A stretch of 64,000 nt of DNA from Rhodanobacter_A agri (GCF_044904705.1 NZ_JADIKL010000001.1:310001-374000), one strand, 5' to 3'; positions 38,665 through 47,784 are shown, counted from the first letter of the stretch. A program made the numbers and translations. The notes: generated from the letters alone by a model not told the origin.

Positions 38665-40197
38665 TCAGCCCGCGGGAATCGCCAGCACGGTGCCGGTACG
38701 CACGGCATTGCCGTCGATGTGGTTAGCGCTCTTCAGCGCACCGACGCTGATGCCGTACTGGCGCGCGATACTGCCCAGGCTTTCGCCTTCGCCCACGCGA
38801 TGTACGTCGCGCACGTTGGCATCGGCAGCAGACGCCGTATCGTCGGCCACGGTGTCGGCGTCCTGCGGCTTGCCCGGCGCAGCCGAAGCCAGCTCGGTGC
38901 CGTTGCGGCGCGCGGCCTGGGCCGCGAACCAGGTACCTTGCGGCGGCGTGGACTCGAAATAATTCTTGATGCCGCCCATCACCGCCTCGGCCAGCGCCTT
39001 CTGGTGCGACGGATCGCGCAGCTTGCGCTCTTCGGTCGGGTTGCTGATGAAGGCGGTCTCGACCAGGATCGAGGGCACGTCGGGCGACCGCAGCACGACG
39101 AAGTTCGCGCTTTCCACGTAGCCGCGATGGGTGGGACCAAGCTGCCCCAGCGCCTTCAGCACGTTGCCGGCCACCGCGCCGCTGGCCTGGACCGCCCAGC
39201 CTTGCTGCATGTCCAGCAGCACCTTGGCCAGGCCGTCGCTCTTGTCGTCCAGCGAGACACCGCCGATCAGATCGGAGCTGTTTTCGCGGTCGGCCAGCAT
39301 GCGCGCCGCCACCGAGCTCTTGCCGCGCGAGGACAGCATCCATACCGAGGAGCCGCGCGCATCGCCGCTGGTGAAAGCGTCGGCGTGGATGGAGACGAAC
39401 AGGTCGGCGTCGTGCTCGCGCGCGATCTGGTAGCGGCGCGCCAGCGGAATGAAATAGTCACCGTCGCGGGTGAGGATGGCCTTCATGCCCGGCTGCTTGT
39501 TGATCTGCGCCGCGAGGTTGCGCGCCACCGCCAGGGTGACGTTCTTCTCAAGCGTGCCATCCGGCCCGTGCGAACCCGGGTCCTTGCCGCCATGGCCGGC
39601 GTCGATGCACACCACCACCTTGCGCTGGCCGTCCAGCAATGCGGCGGCCTGCTCGGTGATCTGGCGGGTAGCGCCAATGGTTTTGCCGCCGTGGCGCCCA
39701 CTCACCGGCGCGACCGCGACGGTTGCCGGGCGCTGCGCAGCCACCGGCACGCTGGCCGGCGGCGGCGTCGCGACCGGCGCGGCAGCAGCCGTGGCCGCAC
39801 CGCTGCCCGGCAGCAGATCCAGCACCAGCCGGTAATGGTCGCCATTGGCAGGCTTGAGCACAAAGCTGCGCACACTGCTGCCGGCGCTCATACGCGTGGT
39901 GAGCTGCAGGCGATCGCCCTGTCGGCTCTGGCTCATGCCGCGATAAAGGCCTTGCGCCGCGGGATTGGCGAAGCCGTCGGCCAGCTTGCTGCCCGCGAAA
40001 TCCACGATCACCTGGTCGCTGCCGCGATCGATGCGGTAATCCGGGACGCCGTCCAGATCGAACACCAGCCGGGTATGGCTGGCATCGGCCCAGACTCGCA
40101 CCGCCGTCACGTCGGCTGCGCGCGCGCCAGCTGGCGCCAGCACGGACGCCAACGCAACGATCAATACCCCACCCAGGCTGTTCAGGTAAGCGCGCAT
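38665..40197 (-). CDS. N-acetylmuramoyl-L-alanine amidase with AMIN and LysM domains (AmiB/AmiC type)
   Basis: About 510 residues. A signal peptide (MRAYLNSLGGVLIVALASVLAPAGA) precedes an AMIN domain (about 30-130) for septal targeting, a Pro/Ala linker, the zinc amidase domain (about 190-420; VCIDAGHGGKDPGS, DLFVSIHADA, ILVETAFISN with the catalytic Glu) and a C-terminal LysM (about 460-508; HRVGEGESLGSIARQYG). It cleaves septal peptidoglycan during daughter-cell separation. Start 40197 is chosen for the signal peptide; ATG 40206 is an alternative. 27 bp before mutL. Confidence 0.94.
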   Translation of the reverse strand: MRAYLNSLGGVLIVALASVLAPAGARAADVTAVRVWADASHTRLVFDLDGVPDYRIDRGSDQVIVDFAGSKLADGFANPAAQGLYRGMSQSRQGDRLQLTTRMSAGSSVRSFVLKPANGDHYRLVLDLLPGSGAATAAAAPVATPPPASVPVAAQRPATVAVAPVSGRHGGKTIGATRQITEQAAALLDGQRKVVVCIDAGHGGKDPGSHGPDGTLEKNVTLAVARNLAAQINKQPGMKAILTRDGDYFIPLARRYQIAREHDADLFVSIHADAFTSGDARGSSVWMLSSRGKSSVAARMLADRENSSDLIGGVSLDDKSDGLAKVLLDMQQGWAVQASGAVAGNVLKALGQLGPTHRGYVESANFVVLRSPDVPSILVETAFISNPTEERKLRDPSHQKALAEAVMGGIKNYFESTPPQGTWFAAQAARRNGTELASAAPGKPQDADTVADDTASAADANVRDVHRVGEGESLGSIARQYGISVGALKSANHIDGNAVRTGTVLAIPAG

Positions 40198-40393
40198 GTG
40201 GCGCATTGAATCGCAGGCATCCGTGGATTGCAAGAAGTTTTCCCTTGAATATCCATAACCTGCAGACCATTCATCAGCCGCCGTCTAGCTAAAGCTTGTA
40301 AGTCCCGCCTGAATCGCGGACACGGCAAATCCGGCGAGCCTCATCGAAGCCAGGATATTTTTTCCAATAGAAACCGTCACTTGCTGTGGCGAC

Positions 40394-40855
40394 TCAGTGC
40401 GCGCGCACCAGAAAGTCGTGGCCTCGCGCGGTATGCGCCTGCAGCCTTGCCTGGCGGCCGTCGCCGGCATACGCCAGGTGCAGGGTGAGATCCGCCGCCG
40501 GCAAGGCGCCCCGGCCACGCTCGGGCCACTCCACCAGCACCAGCGCGGCTGGATCGGCCAGTGCGTCCAGCCCCAGCCATTCAAGTTCGCCCGGGTCGGC
40601 GATGCGGTACAGGTCCAGGTGCCAGGCCGACCGGCCCTGGGCGTAGTAACGCTCGATCAGGCTGTAGGTGGGGCTCTTGATGCGCTCGCCCACTCCGAGC
40701 GCCCCCAGCAGCGCACGGGCGAACGTAGTCTTGCCCGCACCCAGTTCACCGTGCAGGTTGATCACCATGCCGCCGCCATCCAGCGCCGCGGCGAAACTGC
40801 GGCCCAAGGCATGGGTGGCGGCCTCGTCGGCCAGGGTCCAGAGCCGCTCAGTCAT
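40394..40855 (-). CDS. tsaE: tRNA threonylcarbamoyladenosine biosynthesis ATPase TsaE
   Basis: A 153-residue P-loop protein (YjeE). Walker A GELGAGKTTFARALL (about 35-49) is followed by SPTYSLIERY, HLDLYRI and VLVEWPERG, all diagnostic. It works with TsaB/TsaD in t6A37 tRNA modification. ATG 40855 overlaps the end of nnr by 8 bp. A 196-bp gap to the amidase gene leaves room for an internal promoter. Confidence 0.95.
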   Translation of the reverse strand: MTERLWTLADEAATHALGRSFAAALDGGGMVINLHGELGAGKTTFARALLGALGVGERIKSPTYSLIERYYAQGRSAWHLDLYRIADPGELEWLGLDALADPAALVLVEWPERGRGALPAADLTLHLAYAGDGRQARLQAHTARGHDFLVRAH

Positions 40856-42332
40856 CGTCGAGTCCATTGCCCAGGGCGCGCAAGGGCGCCAGCAAATCAC
40901 TGGCAAGCAGGCCGCGCTCGCCGTGCCGCGCCGCACGATCGCCAGCACGCGCGTGCAATGCCGCGCCCAGGCACGCCGCCTGCCACGCCTCGCAGCCCTG
41001 CGCGAGCAAGGCGGCGATGATGCCGGTGAGCAGATCGCCCATGCCGCCCGAGGCCATGCCGGGATTACCCCACGGACAGACGGCTAGACGTCCATCCGGG
41101 TCGGCTATCAGGCTGCCTGCCCCTTTCAGTACCACCACGGCGCATTGACGATCCGCCAGCGTGCGCGCAGCGGCGAAACGGTCCGCCTCTACCTCGGCCA
41201 CCGTGCTGCCGAGCAAGCGCGCGGCCTCGCCGGGATGCGGCGTCAGCACGGCCGGCTGCGTGAAGCGGCGTGGCTCGCGCGCCAGCAGGTTGAGACCGTC
41301 GGCATCGAGCACCAGCGGTTTGCCGCTATCCAGCGCGGTCAACCACAACGCATGGCTCCACGCGCCCTGCCCCAGTCCCGGCCCCACGGCCAGCACGCTG
41401 GTGCGGGCCAGCAGCGGCTCCAACGCCTGCGGACCATCCACGCCGTGCGCCATCAGTTCGGGCCGCGCGGCATTCAGGGCGAACAGATGCTCCGCGCGGG
41501 TCGCCACGCTGACCAGGCCGGCGCCGGCGCGCAGCGCGGCTTCGCCGCACAGGCGGATGGCGCCAGCCATGCCGTGCTCGCCGCCGATCGCCAGCACATG
41601 GCCGTTCATGCCTTTGTGCGCGTCGCGCGGACGCGGCGGCAGCTGCTCGGCGACCAACAAGCGGGCATCGGGCGACACGCCTTGCCACAACGACTCGGGC
41701 AGGCCCAGCACATCGAGTTCGAGCACACCGACATGCGCCGCGGCATGCCCCGTGTGCAAGCCGCGCTTGGCGGCGATGAAACTCACCGTGACGTCAGCAC
41801 GGATCGCCGCGCCCGGCACGCTGCCGGTATCGGCATCGAGACCCGACGGCACGTCCAGTGCCAGCACCGGCGCACCGCTGGCACCGATCGCCCCGATCAG
41901 CACAGCTGTCGCCGGCTCCGGCGCACGACGCAGGCCGGTACCGTACAGCGCATCGACGTGCACGTCGGCTTCGGGCAGAGCCTCGCCGACCCGCCAGATC
42001 CGCACAGAGCCACCAGCATCCTTCCACGCCTGCCGCGCCAGGGCTGCATCGCCCGAAGACGTCTCGTCCAGCGCAAGCACTTCGGCGTGCAAACCGGCTT
42101 CCCGCGCCAGCGTCGCCAGCAGAAAACCGTCGCCACCATTGTTGCCGGGCCCGCAATGCACCGCGATGCGCCGCGCCTGCGGCCAGTGCCGGCGCAGACT
42201 GGACAGCGCCGCCCAAGCCGCGCGACGCATCAGCTCGAAACCCGGCACGCCCAGCCCCTCGATCGCATGGCGATCCAGCGCGCGCACCTGGGCGACGGTG
42301 TAGAGCTCGTGGCGGTGAGTAGGTGTCGGCAT
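40848..42332 (-). CDS. nnr: Bifunctional NAD(P)H-hydrate epimerase/dehydratase
   Basis: 494 residues. The N-terminal YjeF epimerase domain (about 1-215; HCGPGNNGGDGFLLA, LDVPSGLDADTG) is fused to the C-terminal ADP-dependent dehydratase (about 230-490; GGEHGMAGAIRLCGEAALRAGAGLV, LTPHPGEAARLLG, GNPGMASGGMGDLLTG). It repairs hydrated NADH and NADPH. ATG 42332 gives the family N-terminus. First gene of the nnr-tsaE-amidase-mutL cluster and divergent from queG across 520 bp. Confidence 0.95.
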   Translation of the reverse strand: MPTPTHRHELYTVAQVRALDRHAIEGLGVPGFELMRRAAWAALSSLRRHWPQARRIAVHCGPGNNGGDGFLLATLAREAGLHAEVLALDETSSGDAALARQAWKDAGGSVRIWRVGEALPEADVHVDALYGTGLRRAPEPATAVLIGAIGASGAPVLALDVPSGLDADTGSVPGAAIRADVTVSFIAAKRGLHTGHAAAHVGVLELDVLGLPESLWQGVSPDARLLVAEQLPPRPRDAHKGMNGHVLAIGGEHGMAGAIRLCGEAALRAGAGLVSVATRAEHLFALNAARPELMAHGVDGPQALEPLLARTSVLAVGPGLGQGAWSHALWLTALDSGKPLVLDADGLNLLAREPRRFTQPAVLTPHPGEAARLLGSTVAEVEADRFAAARTLADRQCAVVVLKGAGSLIADPDGRLAVCPWGNPGMASGGMGDLLTGIIAALLAQGCEAWQAACLGAALHARAGDRAARHGERGLLASDLLAPLRALGNGLDDD

Positions 42333-42852
42333 GCGGGGATTATAGGGATGCACTGCTTGAGCGCAGCGTTCGCCACAGCAGAGAGGCAACAGCGACGGCT
42401 ACGAGCTTGAGGGCTTTGGCCACTGCTTCTGGCGCGCACGACGCGCGCCTGCTTTTCTGGGGCCCCTAGGCGGCGGTGAGGCGGGGACGACCAGGCCGCG
42501 CAGCGGGCGAGGCCAAGGATGGCCTCGCCTTATCGCGCGGGCAGGAGCCCGCTCGAAAAGCCCGGCCCCGCCTTACGGACTTGCCGGGCAGGATGCCCGG
42601 CAAGCGCCAACCGGGGTGTCGTTTCCTCTTGGTTACTTCTCCTTGACTGCGGACATCCTGCCCTACGCCCTGCGGGCCGGCTTCGCCGTTCGCTCGCGCT
42701 CCTGCGCGTGCGTGGACAAGCAAAGGAGAAGTAACTCGGGCGCCGACGGCGTCCGAAACGCTTTGAATCTCAGCATCCCACGCAAACGCCACACCAGCAC
42801 CAGACCCCCGAACCACAGCCATGCACACGCACTACCCACCTACAATGTGCAC
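42333..42852. other. 520-bp nnr-queG intergenic region with hairpins
   Basis: No credible gene. It holds GC-rich short inverted repeats (for example TTGCCGGGCA...TGCCCGGCAA, about 42582-42605). A 13-bp inverted repeat GTTACTTCTCCTT (42632-42644) / AAGGAGAAGTAAC (42723-42735) brackets an 80-bp GC-rich core. The frame of queG is open upstream to 42616, but those residues lack homology and fall in this repeat. Such a GTTACTTYTCYTT-ended block is a familiar intergenic repeat in Xanthomonadales. The promoters of nnr and queG must also lie here. Confidence 0.7.
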
Positions 42853-43917
42853 ATGCCCCCCCGCCCCGCCATCGACTACGCAACCCTCGCCCGCGACATC
42901 AAGCAATGGGCGCGCGAGCTGGGTTTCGCCGATGCCGGCATCAGCGGCGTGGCGCTGGGCGAAGACGAGCAGCACCTGGAACGCTGGCTGGCCGACGGCC
43001 ACCATGGCGAGATGGACTACATGGCGCGTCACGGCGCAAAGCGTGCCCGCCCGGCCGAACTGGAGCCGGGCACGCAGCGGGTGATCTCGGTGCGCATGGA
43101 TTACGTGCCGCCCGGCACGCGCAACGCCTGGGAGGTGATCCGCGACGGCGAGGCCGGCTACGTGGCGCGCTACGCACTGGGCCGCGACTACCACAAGCTG
43201 ATGCGCAACCGCCTGCAGAAGCTGGCCGAGCGCATCCACGGCGTAGTCGGCGACTTCGGCTACCGCGCCTACGTCGATTCCGCGCCGGTGCTGGAAAAAG
43301 CGCTGGCGCGCAATGCGGGACTGGGCTGGATCGGCAAGCACACCGTGCTGATCAACCGCCGCGCCGGCTCGTACTTTTTCCTCGGCGAGCTGTACACCGA
43401 CCTGCCGCTGCCGGTGGACGAGCCCGCCAGCGCACACTGCGGCTCCTGCCGGCGTTGCATCGACATCTGCCCCACTCAGGCGATCCTCGCGCCGTACAAG
43501 CTCGACGCGCGCCGCTGCATCTCCTACCTCACCATCGAGCTGAAGGGCTCGATCCCCGAGGAACTGCGCGCGCCGATGGGCAACCGCATCTTCGGTTGCG
43601 ACGACTGTCAGCTGGTCTGCCCCTGGAACAAGTTCGCGCAGGACGCCGCCGAACCGGATTTCGCGCCGCGCCACAGCCTCGACGGCGCGAAGCTGGTCGA
43701 ACTGTTCGCCTGGAGCGAAGAAGAATTCCTGAAGCGCACCGAGGGCATGGCGATCCGCCGCACTGGCTACGAAGGCTGGCTGCGCAACATCGCGGTGGCG
43801 CTGGGCAATGCACCGAAATCCTCCGCGATCCGCGATGCGCTGAACACCCGCGCCGGCCATCCCTCGCCCGTGGTGCGTGAGCACGTGGCCTGGGCGCTGG
43901 CGCAGCAGGCCGGCTGA
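42853..43917 (+). CDS. queG: Epoxyqueuosine reductase QueG
   Basis: A 354-residue cobalamin- and Fe-S-dependent enzyme performing the last step of queuosine synthesis in tRNA. The N-terminal DUF1730 part (YDYMARHGAKR-like, RVISVRMDY, ARYALGRDYHKLMR, DSAPVLEKALA) precedes two [4Fe-4S] clusters (HCGSCRRCIDICPTQAI; CDDCQLVCPWNK). A C-terminal HEAT-like segment follows. ATG 42853 (MPPRPAIDYATLARDIKQWA) is the family start. Neighbours yjeF/tsaE/amiB match the usual queG context, here divergent. Confidence 0.94.
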   Translation: MPPRPAIDYATLARDIKQWARELGFADAGISGVALGEDEQHLERWLADGHHGEMDYMARHGAKRARPAELEPGTQRVISVRMDYVPPGTRNAWEVIRDGEAGYVARYALGRDYHKLMRNRLQKLAERIHGVVGDFGYRAYVDSAPVLEKALARNAGLGWIGKHTVLINRRAGSYFFLGELYTDLPLPVDEPASAHCGSCRRCIDICPTQAILAPYKLDARRCISYLTIELKGSIPEELRAPMGNRIFGCDDCQLVCPWNKFAQDAAEPDFAPRHSLDGAKLVELFAWSEEEFLKRTEGMAIRRTGYEGWLRNIAVALGNAPKSSAIRDALNTRAGHPSPVVREHVAWALAQQAG

Positions 43918-43918
43918 G

Positions 43919-45103
43919 TCAGCCCTGCGTGGCGGGTATCCCGAACACCTGCCGCAGATAAGTCACGTAGGCCTCGTCCTCGCACATGTTCTTGCCCGGC
44001 GAGTCGCTGAGCTTGGCCACCGGCTGGCCGTTGCAGCGGACCATCTTGATCACGATGTTGAGCGGCACCGGCCCGGTGTCGTTGCTGAGGTTGGTGCCTA
44101 CGCCGAAGGCCAGCAGGCAACGGCCGCGGAAGTGCTCGTAGAGCTGCATCACCTTGGGGATGTCCAGGCCGTCGCTGAACACCAGCACCTTGCTGCGCGG
44201 GTCGACGCGATTGGCGCGGTAATGCGCCAGCATGCGCTCGCCCCAGTCGAACGGGTCGCCGGAATCGTGGCGAGCACCATCGAACAGCTTGCAGAAATAC
44301 ATGTCGAAATCGCGCAGGAAGGCGTCCAGGCCATAGACGTCCGACAACGCGATGCCGAGGTCGCCGCGGTATTCCTTCGCCCAGGCCTCCAGTGCGGCCA
44401 CCTGCGAGTCGCGCAGGCGCGGACCCAGCGCCTGGTGCGCCTGCAGGTATTCGTGCGCCAGCGTGCCCAGTGGGGTGAGCCCCAGCTTCTGCGCGTACCA
44501 CACGTTGCTGGTGCCGGCGAGCTGGGTGCCGAGGCCGTCACGCAGCGCCGCCAGCACCTCCTCGTGCCAGAGCCGCGAAAAGCGCCGGCGGGTGCCGTAG
44601 TCCGCAATGCGGCAGTGCTCGTAGCCGGGGGTGTCGCGCAACAGCGCGATCTTCGCCTGCAGCCGGCGGCGCCCCTCGGCGAAGTCGTGGTCCGGCTGCG
44701 TGTTGCGGAAGTACACCTCGTTGACGATGGCCAGCAGCGGCACCTCGAACAGGATGGTGTGCAGCCAAGGTCCCTTGATGCGGATCTCGATCTCGCCGTT
44801 GCCCGCCTCCGCCGGCGCGATCGTCACGTACTTGGCGTTGAGCTGGAACAGCCCGAGGAAATCCACGAAATCGCTCTTGATGAAGCGCATCGCACGCAGG
44901 TAGTCCAGTTCTTCAACGCTGAAACGCAGCTGGCACAGCGCATCCAGCTCGCCACGGATCTCGTCGATGTACGGCACGAGATCGATGCCGGGATTGCGGC
45001 ACTTGAAGCGGTATTCGACCTGCGCGGCCGGGTAGTGATGCAGTACCACCTGCATCATCGAGAACTTGTAGAGGTCGGTGTCCAGCAGCGATTCGATGAT
45101 CAT
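43919..45103 (-). CDS. pncB: Nicotinate phosphoribosyltransferase
   Basis: About 394 residues. It converts nicotinate and PRPP to nicotinate mononucleotide in NAD salvage. Family blocks are SLLDTDLYKFSMMQVVLHHYP, KGPWLHTILFEVPLLAIVNEV, ADYGTRRRFS, TSNVWYAQKLGL, ARHDSGDPFDWGERML, VFSDGLD, FGVGTNLSND and KLSDSPGKNMC. I place the start at ATG 45103 (MIIESLLDTD), as PncB proteins begin shortly before LLDTD; an in-frame ATG at 45157 would add 18 residues. Neither has a clear ribosome-binding site. A hairpin-T-run lies just upstream. Confidence 0.93.
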   Translation of the reverse strand: MIIESLLDTDLYKFSMMQVVLHHYPAAQVEYRFKCRNPGIDLVPYIDEIRGELDALCQLRFSVEELDYLRAMRFIKSDFVDFLGLFQLNAKYVTIAPAEAGNGEIEIRIKGPWLHTILFEVPLLAIVNEVYFRNTQPDHDFAEGRRRLQAKIALLRDTPGYEHCRIADYGTRRRFSRLWHEEVLAALRDGLGTQLAGTSNVWYAQKLGLTPLGTLAHEYLQAHQALGPRLRDSQVAALEAWAKEYRGDLGIALSDVYGLDAFLRDFDMYFCKLFDGARHDSGDPFDWGERMLAHYRANRVDPRSKVLVFSDGLDIPKVMQLYEHFRGRCLLAFGVGTNLSNDTGPVPLNIVIKMVRCNGQPVAKLSDSPGKNMCEDEAYVTYLRQVFGIPATQG

Positions 45104-45180
45104 GCGTCGGCCGTTCGGCACGGCGGCGCCAACGGCGCCGAATACGCGATTATCCATGCCGGCGGCAAATCGCGGGCATA

Positions 45181-45310
45181 AAAAATCCCGGTAGCCAGGG
45201 GAGTAGCTACCGGGATTCGTCAGGTCGGCGCGTCAAGAGGGGAGAGAGGGGCCGACCCCCCGACGGTGCGATGTTTTGCCCCGTCTCCTGTCGCCTCACG
45301 GCGATACGTG
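45181..45310 (-). ncRNA. Candidate small RNA with C-rich loops upstream of pncB
   Basis: On the - strand a TTGAAC (45343-45338) and a TACACT (45322-45317), 15 bp apart, could start a transcript near 45310. It would fold into a stem GGTCGGC/GCCGACC (45257-45251 with 45229-45223) exposing a loop rich in CCCCUCUCUCCCCUCUU. An 11-bp terminator hairpin (GAUUCCCGG-side arms 45185-45195/45206-45216) follows, with loop UACUCCCCUG and a U-run ending at 45181. C-rich loops able to pair with Shine-Dalgarno sequences characterise sX13-type RNAs of Xanthomonas. It could instead be a pncB leader attenuator. Confidence 0.55.
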
Positions 45311-45447
45311 ATGCTTAGTGTAGCCGCTGCGGCGGAAGTTCAAGGAAACCGTGCAAAATGATTCAGTTTCCAGCCAGCCACCTGCAGCCTTGAAAAAGAC
45401 GTGGGGGCGGCACCGCGCGATTACAATGCCGCGCCGAGGGAGATCCC

Positions 45448-46257
45448 ATGAAACCGTTGCTGCGCTGCTGCCTGCTCTGGCTATGCCTGCCGCTGCTTGC
45501 CCATGCGGCCGAGCTGCGGATCGACCTCGGCCACGGCGCCAGGATCTGGACCACCGCGCAACTGCTGGCCCGTCCCGACGCCGCCGCCGTGACGATTCCG
45601 GACGACGTGGCGTTTCGCCACTCCATGACTTACCGCGCCGTGCCGCTGCGCGCACTGCTGCCCGGGCTGGGCCCGGATCAGCACCTGCAGTTCGTGGCCG
45701 CGGACGGCTTCGCCGCCGAGATTCCCGCCGAAACGATCCTCAACCGCCAGGGCGCGCAGGCCTGGCTGGCGGTGGAAGACCCGACACATCCGTGGCCCGC
45801 GCTGTCCGGGAGCGGCAAGGCTGCCGGCCCGTTCTACCTGGTGTGGACGGCCCCCCAAGCCGCCCGCATCGGTCCCGAGCAATGGCCTTACCAGCTGGCT
45901 TCGATTCGCGCGCTCCCCGATGTGGCCGCGCGTTTCCCGGCCGTCGTTCCACAGGCCGACGCCAGCGCCGAGGTGCGCCAGGGTTTCGCGGCGTTCAAGC
46001 GCAGCTGCTTTGCCTGCCACACGATGAACGGCGAAGGCGACGCGCAACTGGGGCCGGACCTCAACCTGCCGTACAACCCCACCGAATACCTGCGTGCCGA
46101 CCTGCTGCGCGGCTTCATCCGCAACCCGCAGTCGCTGCGTCGCTGGCCGGAGGCGAAAATGCAGGGCTTTCCCACCCGGCAGGCACTGTCCGACGCCGAC
46201 CTCGACGCAGTGCTGGCCTATCTGCGCTACATGGCGAAACACAAAGCGGCGCATTGA
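45448..46257 (+). CDS. Exported c-type cytochrome with N-terminal oxidoreductase-like domain
   Basis: 269 residues. A signal peptide (about 1-20, ending LLAHA) precedes a beta-rich domain (about 21-160) with MTYRAVPLRALLPGLGP and DGFAAEIP, which resembles the molybdopterin-oxidoreductase sulfite-oxidase fold but lacks its cofactor cysteine. A single cytochrome c domain follows, with heme motif CFACH at 187-191 and a likely Met ligand in AKMQGFP. It should act as a periplasmic electron carrier; the partner is not evident. Confidence 0.8.
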   Translation: MKPLLRCCLLWLCLPLLAHAAELRIDLGHGARIWTTAQLLARPDAAAVTIPDDVAFRHSMTYRAVPLRALLPGLGPDQHLQFVAADGFAAEIPAETILNRQGAQAWLAVEDPTHPWPALSGSGKAAGPFYLVWTAPQAARIGPEQWPYQLASIRALPDVAARFPAVVPQADASAEVRQGFAAFKRSCFACHTMNGEGDAQLGPDLNLPYNPTEYLRADLLRGFIRNPQSLRRWPEAKMQGFPTRQALSDADLDAVLAYLRYMAKHKAAH

Positions 46258-46297
46258 AACGCGCGACCAAAGATGGCCGCCCGGTTGATCTCGGCGA

Positions 46298-47383
46298 TCA
46301 GGGATGCCCGCGAAGCAAGGCCTGCAACGCGGCATCACGCTCCACTTTCGGCTTGCGCGCCAGCGCCCGTACCCGCGCGTAGAACGCCGGCCACTGCGCG
46401 CCGCTCTCGCGGAACAGCTGGCCGAAGGCAGGCGTCCACTGGTCGTACAGGCCGAACGGCAGCAGCCGCGCGTTGTTGATCGGTTTGGCCACCCAGGCGT
46501 CGTAGCGATGGTCTTGCGGCCAATACGCGTCGCGCCATTCGGCGTAACGTTGGCGGAACGCAGCGATCTCGCGCTGTTTGCCCGTCTCCATCGCCTCGGC
46601 GTCCACGCCGCTGGCGTACAGCGCCTTCAAGCGGCCGCGCAGGTCCAGCACCAGTTTCGTGAAACCGTCGTCCATCGCCTTTGCGTGGCCGTCGTCCGGC
46701 GCCAGACGGCGTGCGGCGCGCCACTCCTGCAAGCCCTCGGTCTGCACGAATGTGGCGAAGGATTCATTGAACGCGGTGTCGTCCTTGGCGTAGACCAGCT
46801 GGTGCGCAAGCTCGTGGAAGATCGTGCCGGCCAGCTCGTCGTCATCCCAGCGCAGCATGCTGGAGAGGATGGGGTCGGCGAACCAGCCCAGCGTGGAATA
46901 CGCCGACACCCCACCCACCCACACGTCGTCGCCCTTGCTCCGCATCTGCGTCGCGTCGGCCTCGGCAGCGGCCTCGCTGAACCAGCCGCGGTAAGCCACG
47001 CAGCCGGCGACCGGGAAACAGTGACGGATCGCCTCCACCGAGTAGCGCGGCGAGGCGAACACGTTCCACACCACGTAGGGCCGATCCAGGGCCACGTAAC
47101 TGGTGTAACTGCGGTTGTCGGGCAGGTCCAGCCGCTGGCTGGCGAACTCGCGTGCGGCCAGCGCCAGGGTCAGGCGCCCAGCAAGCTTCGGATCGATGGC
47201 CGGGTCGCGCAGCAGCTTGCGCACCGGCTGCCGCTTGAACACCAGTTCGCCTTGCCCGTGCACCGCCTGCGCGTAATAGCGGATGCTGCCGCAAGCGCAC
47301 AGGCCCAAGCCCATCGCCGCGAACACGATGAGCCTGGGCAGGTATTCGGGGACGGTCGCCGGAAACCGGATCATGCCGGCCAT
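46298..47383 (-). CDS. Putative zinc aminopeptidase lipoprotein (Aminopep family)
   Basis: 361 residues. After an N-terminal hydrophobic segment the lipobox LCAC places the lipidated Cys at 31. The zinc site HELAH is at 190-194 with a downstream Glu in FNESFATF (Glu207). CRYRGWFSEAAAEA-like, GGVSAYSTLGWFADPILSSML and LPFGLYDQWTPAF are typical of the predicted aminopeptidase family PF10023. Substrate unknown. On -, convergent with the cytochrome gene. Confidence 0.85.
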   Translation of the reverse strand: MAGMIRFPATVPEYLPRLIVFAAMGLGLCACGSIRYYAQAVHGQGELVFKRQPVRKLLRDPAIDPKLAGRLTLALAAREFASQRLDLPDNRSYTSYVALDRPYVVWNVFASPRYSVEAIRHCFPVAGCVAYRGWFSEAAAEADATQMRSKGDDVWVGGVSAYSTLGWFADPILSSMLRWDDDELAGTIFHELAHQLVYAKDDTAFNESFATFVQTEGLQEWRAARRLAPDDGHAKAMDDGFTKLVLDLRGRLKALYASGVDAEAMETGKQREIAAFRQRYAEWRDAYWPQDHRYDAWVAKPINNARLLPFGLYDQWTPAFGQLFRESGAQWPAFYARVRALARKPKVERDAALQALLRGHP

Positions 47384-47427
47384 GATGCCGCAGCGGCCGG
47401 CTGGAAACTCAAGTCCGGTTCAAAGCC

Positions 47428-47784
47428 TCAGTGGTGATAGCCGCTGTTGCCATGGCTGCTGGTGTGGCTATGGCTGCCGTTCCAGTGTCCCTGGCCACCG
47501 CCACGCCAGCCACCGCCGTGATAATGGCGATAACCGCCGCGGCCGTACCACACCCCGCCGACCGTCACGCCCGGCGCGTAGCAGCAGCCGTACCAGCCGT
47601 CGTACCAACCGCCATACCAGCCCGGCGCCGCGTAGTAGCCGTCGCCGTATACGACGCCGTTGCCGTAATAGGCCGGACCGGCATACGGGGTGGCACGCAC
47701 ATAGCTGTAACCCGGGTCGTAGTAGCAACCAGACAGCAGCACGGCGAACGCGACAAGGACGAAACCGCTCAGCAGACGTTTCAT
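47428..47784 (-). CDS. Small Gly/Tyr-rich lipoprotein
   Basis: 118 residues. The signal sequence MKRLLSGFVLVAFAVLLSGC carries lipobox LSGC, so the mature protein starts at Cys20. The rest is low-complexity Gly, Tyr, His and Trp (YYAAPGWYGGWYDGWYGCC; GGYRHYHGGGWRGGG) ending in a His/Ser tail. No domain recognised; it may be an envelope surface or metal-binding protein. ATG 47784 is set by the signal peptide; the longer frame to 47919 lacks one. Confidence 0.75.
   Translation of the reverse strand: MKRLLSGFVLVAFAVLLSGCYYDPGYSYVRATPYAGPAYYGNGVVYGDGYYAAPGWYGGWYDGWYGCCYAPGVTVGGVWYGRGGYRHYHGGGWRGGGQGHWNGSHSHTSSHGNSGYHH

Noticed and set aside
37717..40209. 830-codon open frame on + opposite mutL and the amidase gene
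   Set aside because: Crosses two well-supported genes on the other strand and has no domain or plausible start context; a shadow of GC-rich codons.
42616..42852. In-frame N-terminal extension of queG
   Set aside because: The residues show no family similarity and derive from an intergenic inverted repeat; MPPRPAIDYATLA at 42853 is the family start.
45181..45216. Hairpin as terminator of the + strand cytochrome c gene
   Set aside because: The T-run is on the - strand side and the hairpin lies upstream of the cytochrome gene, so it can only act on - strand transcripts.
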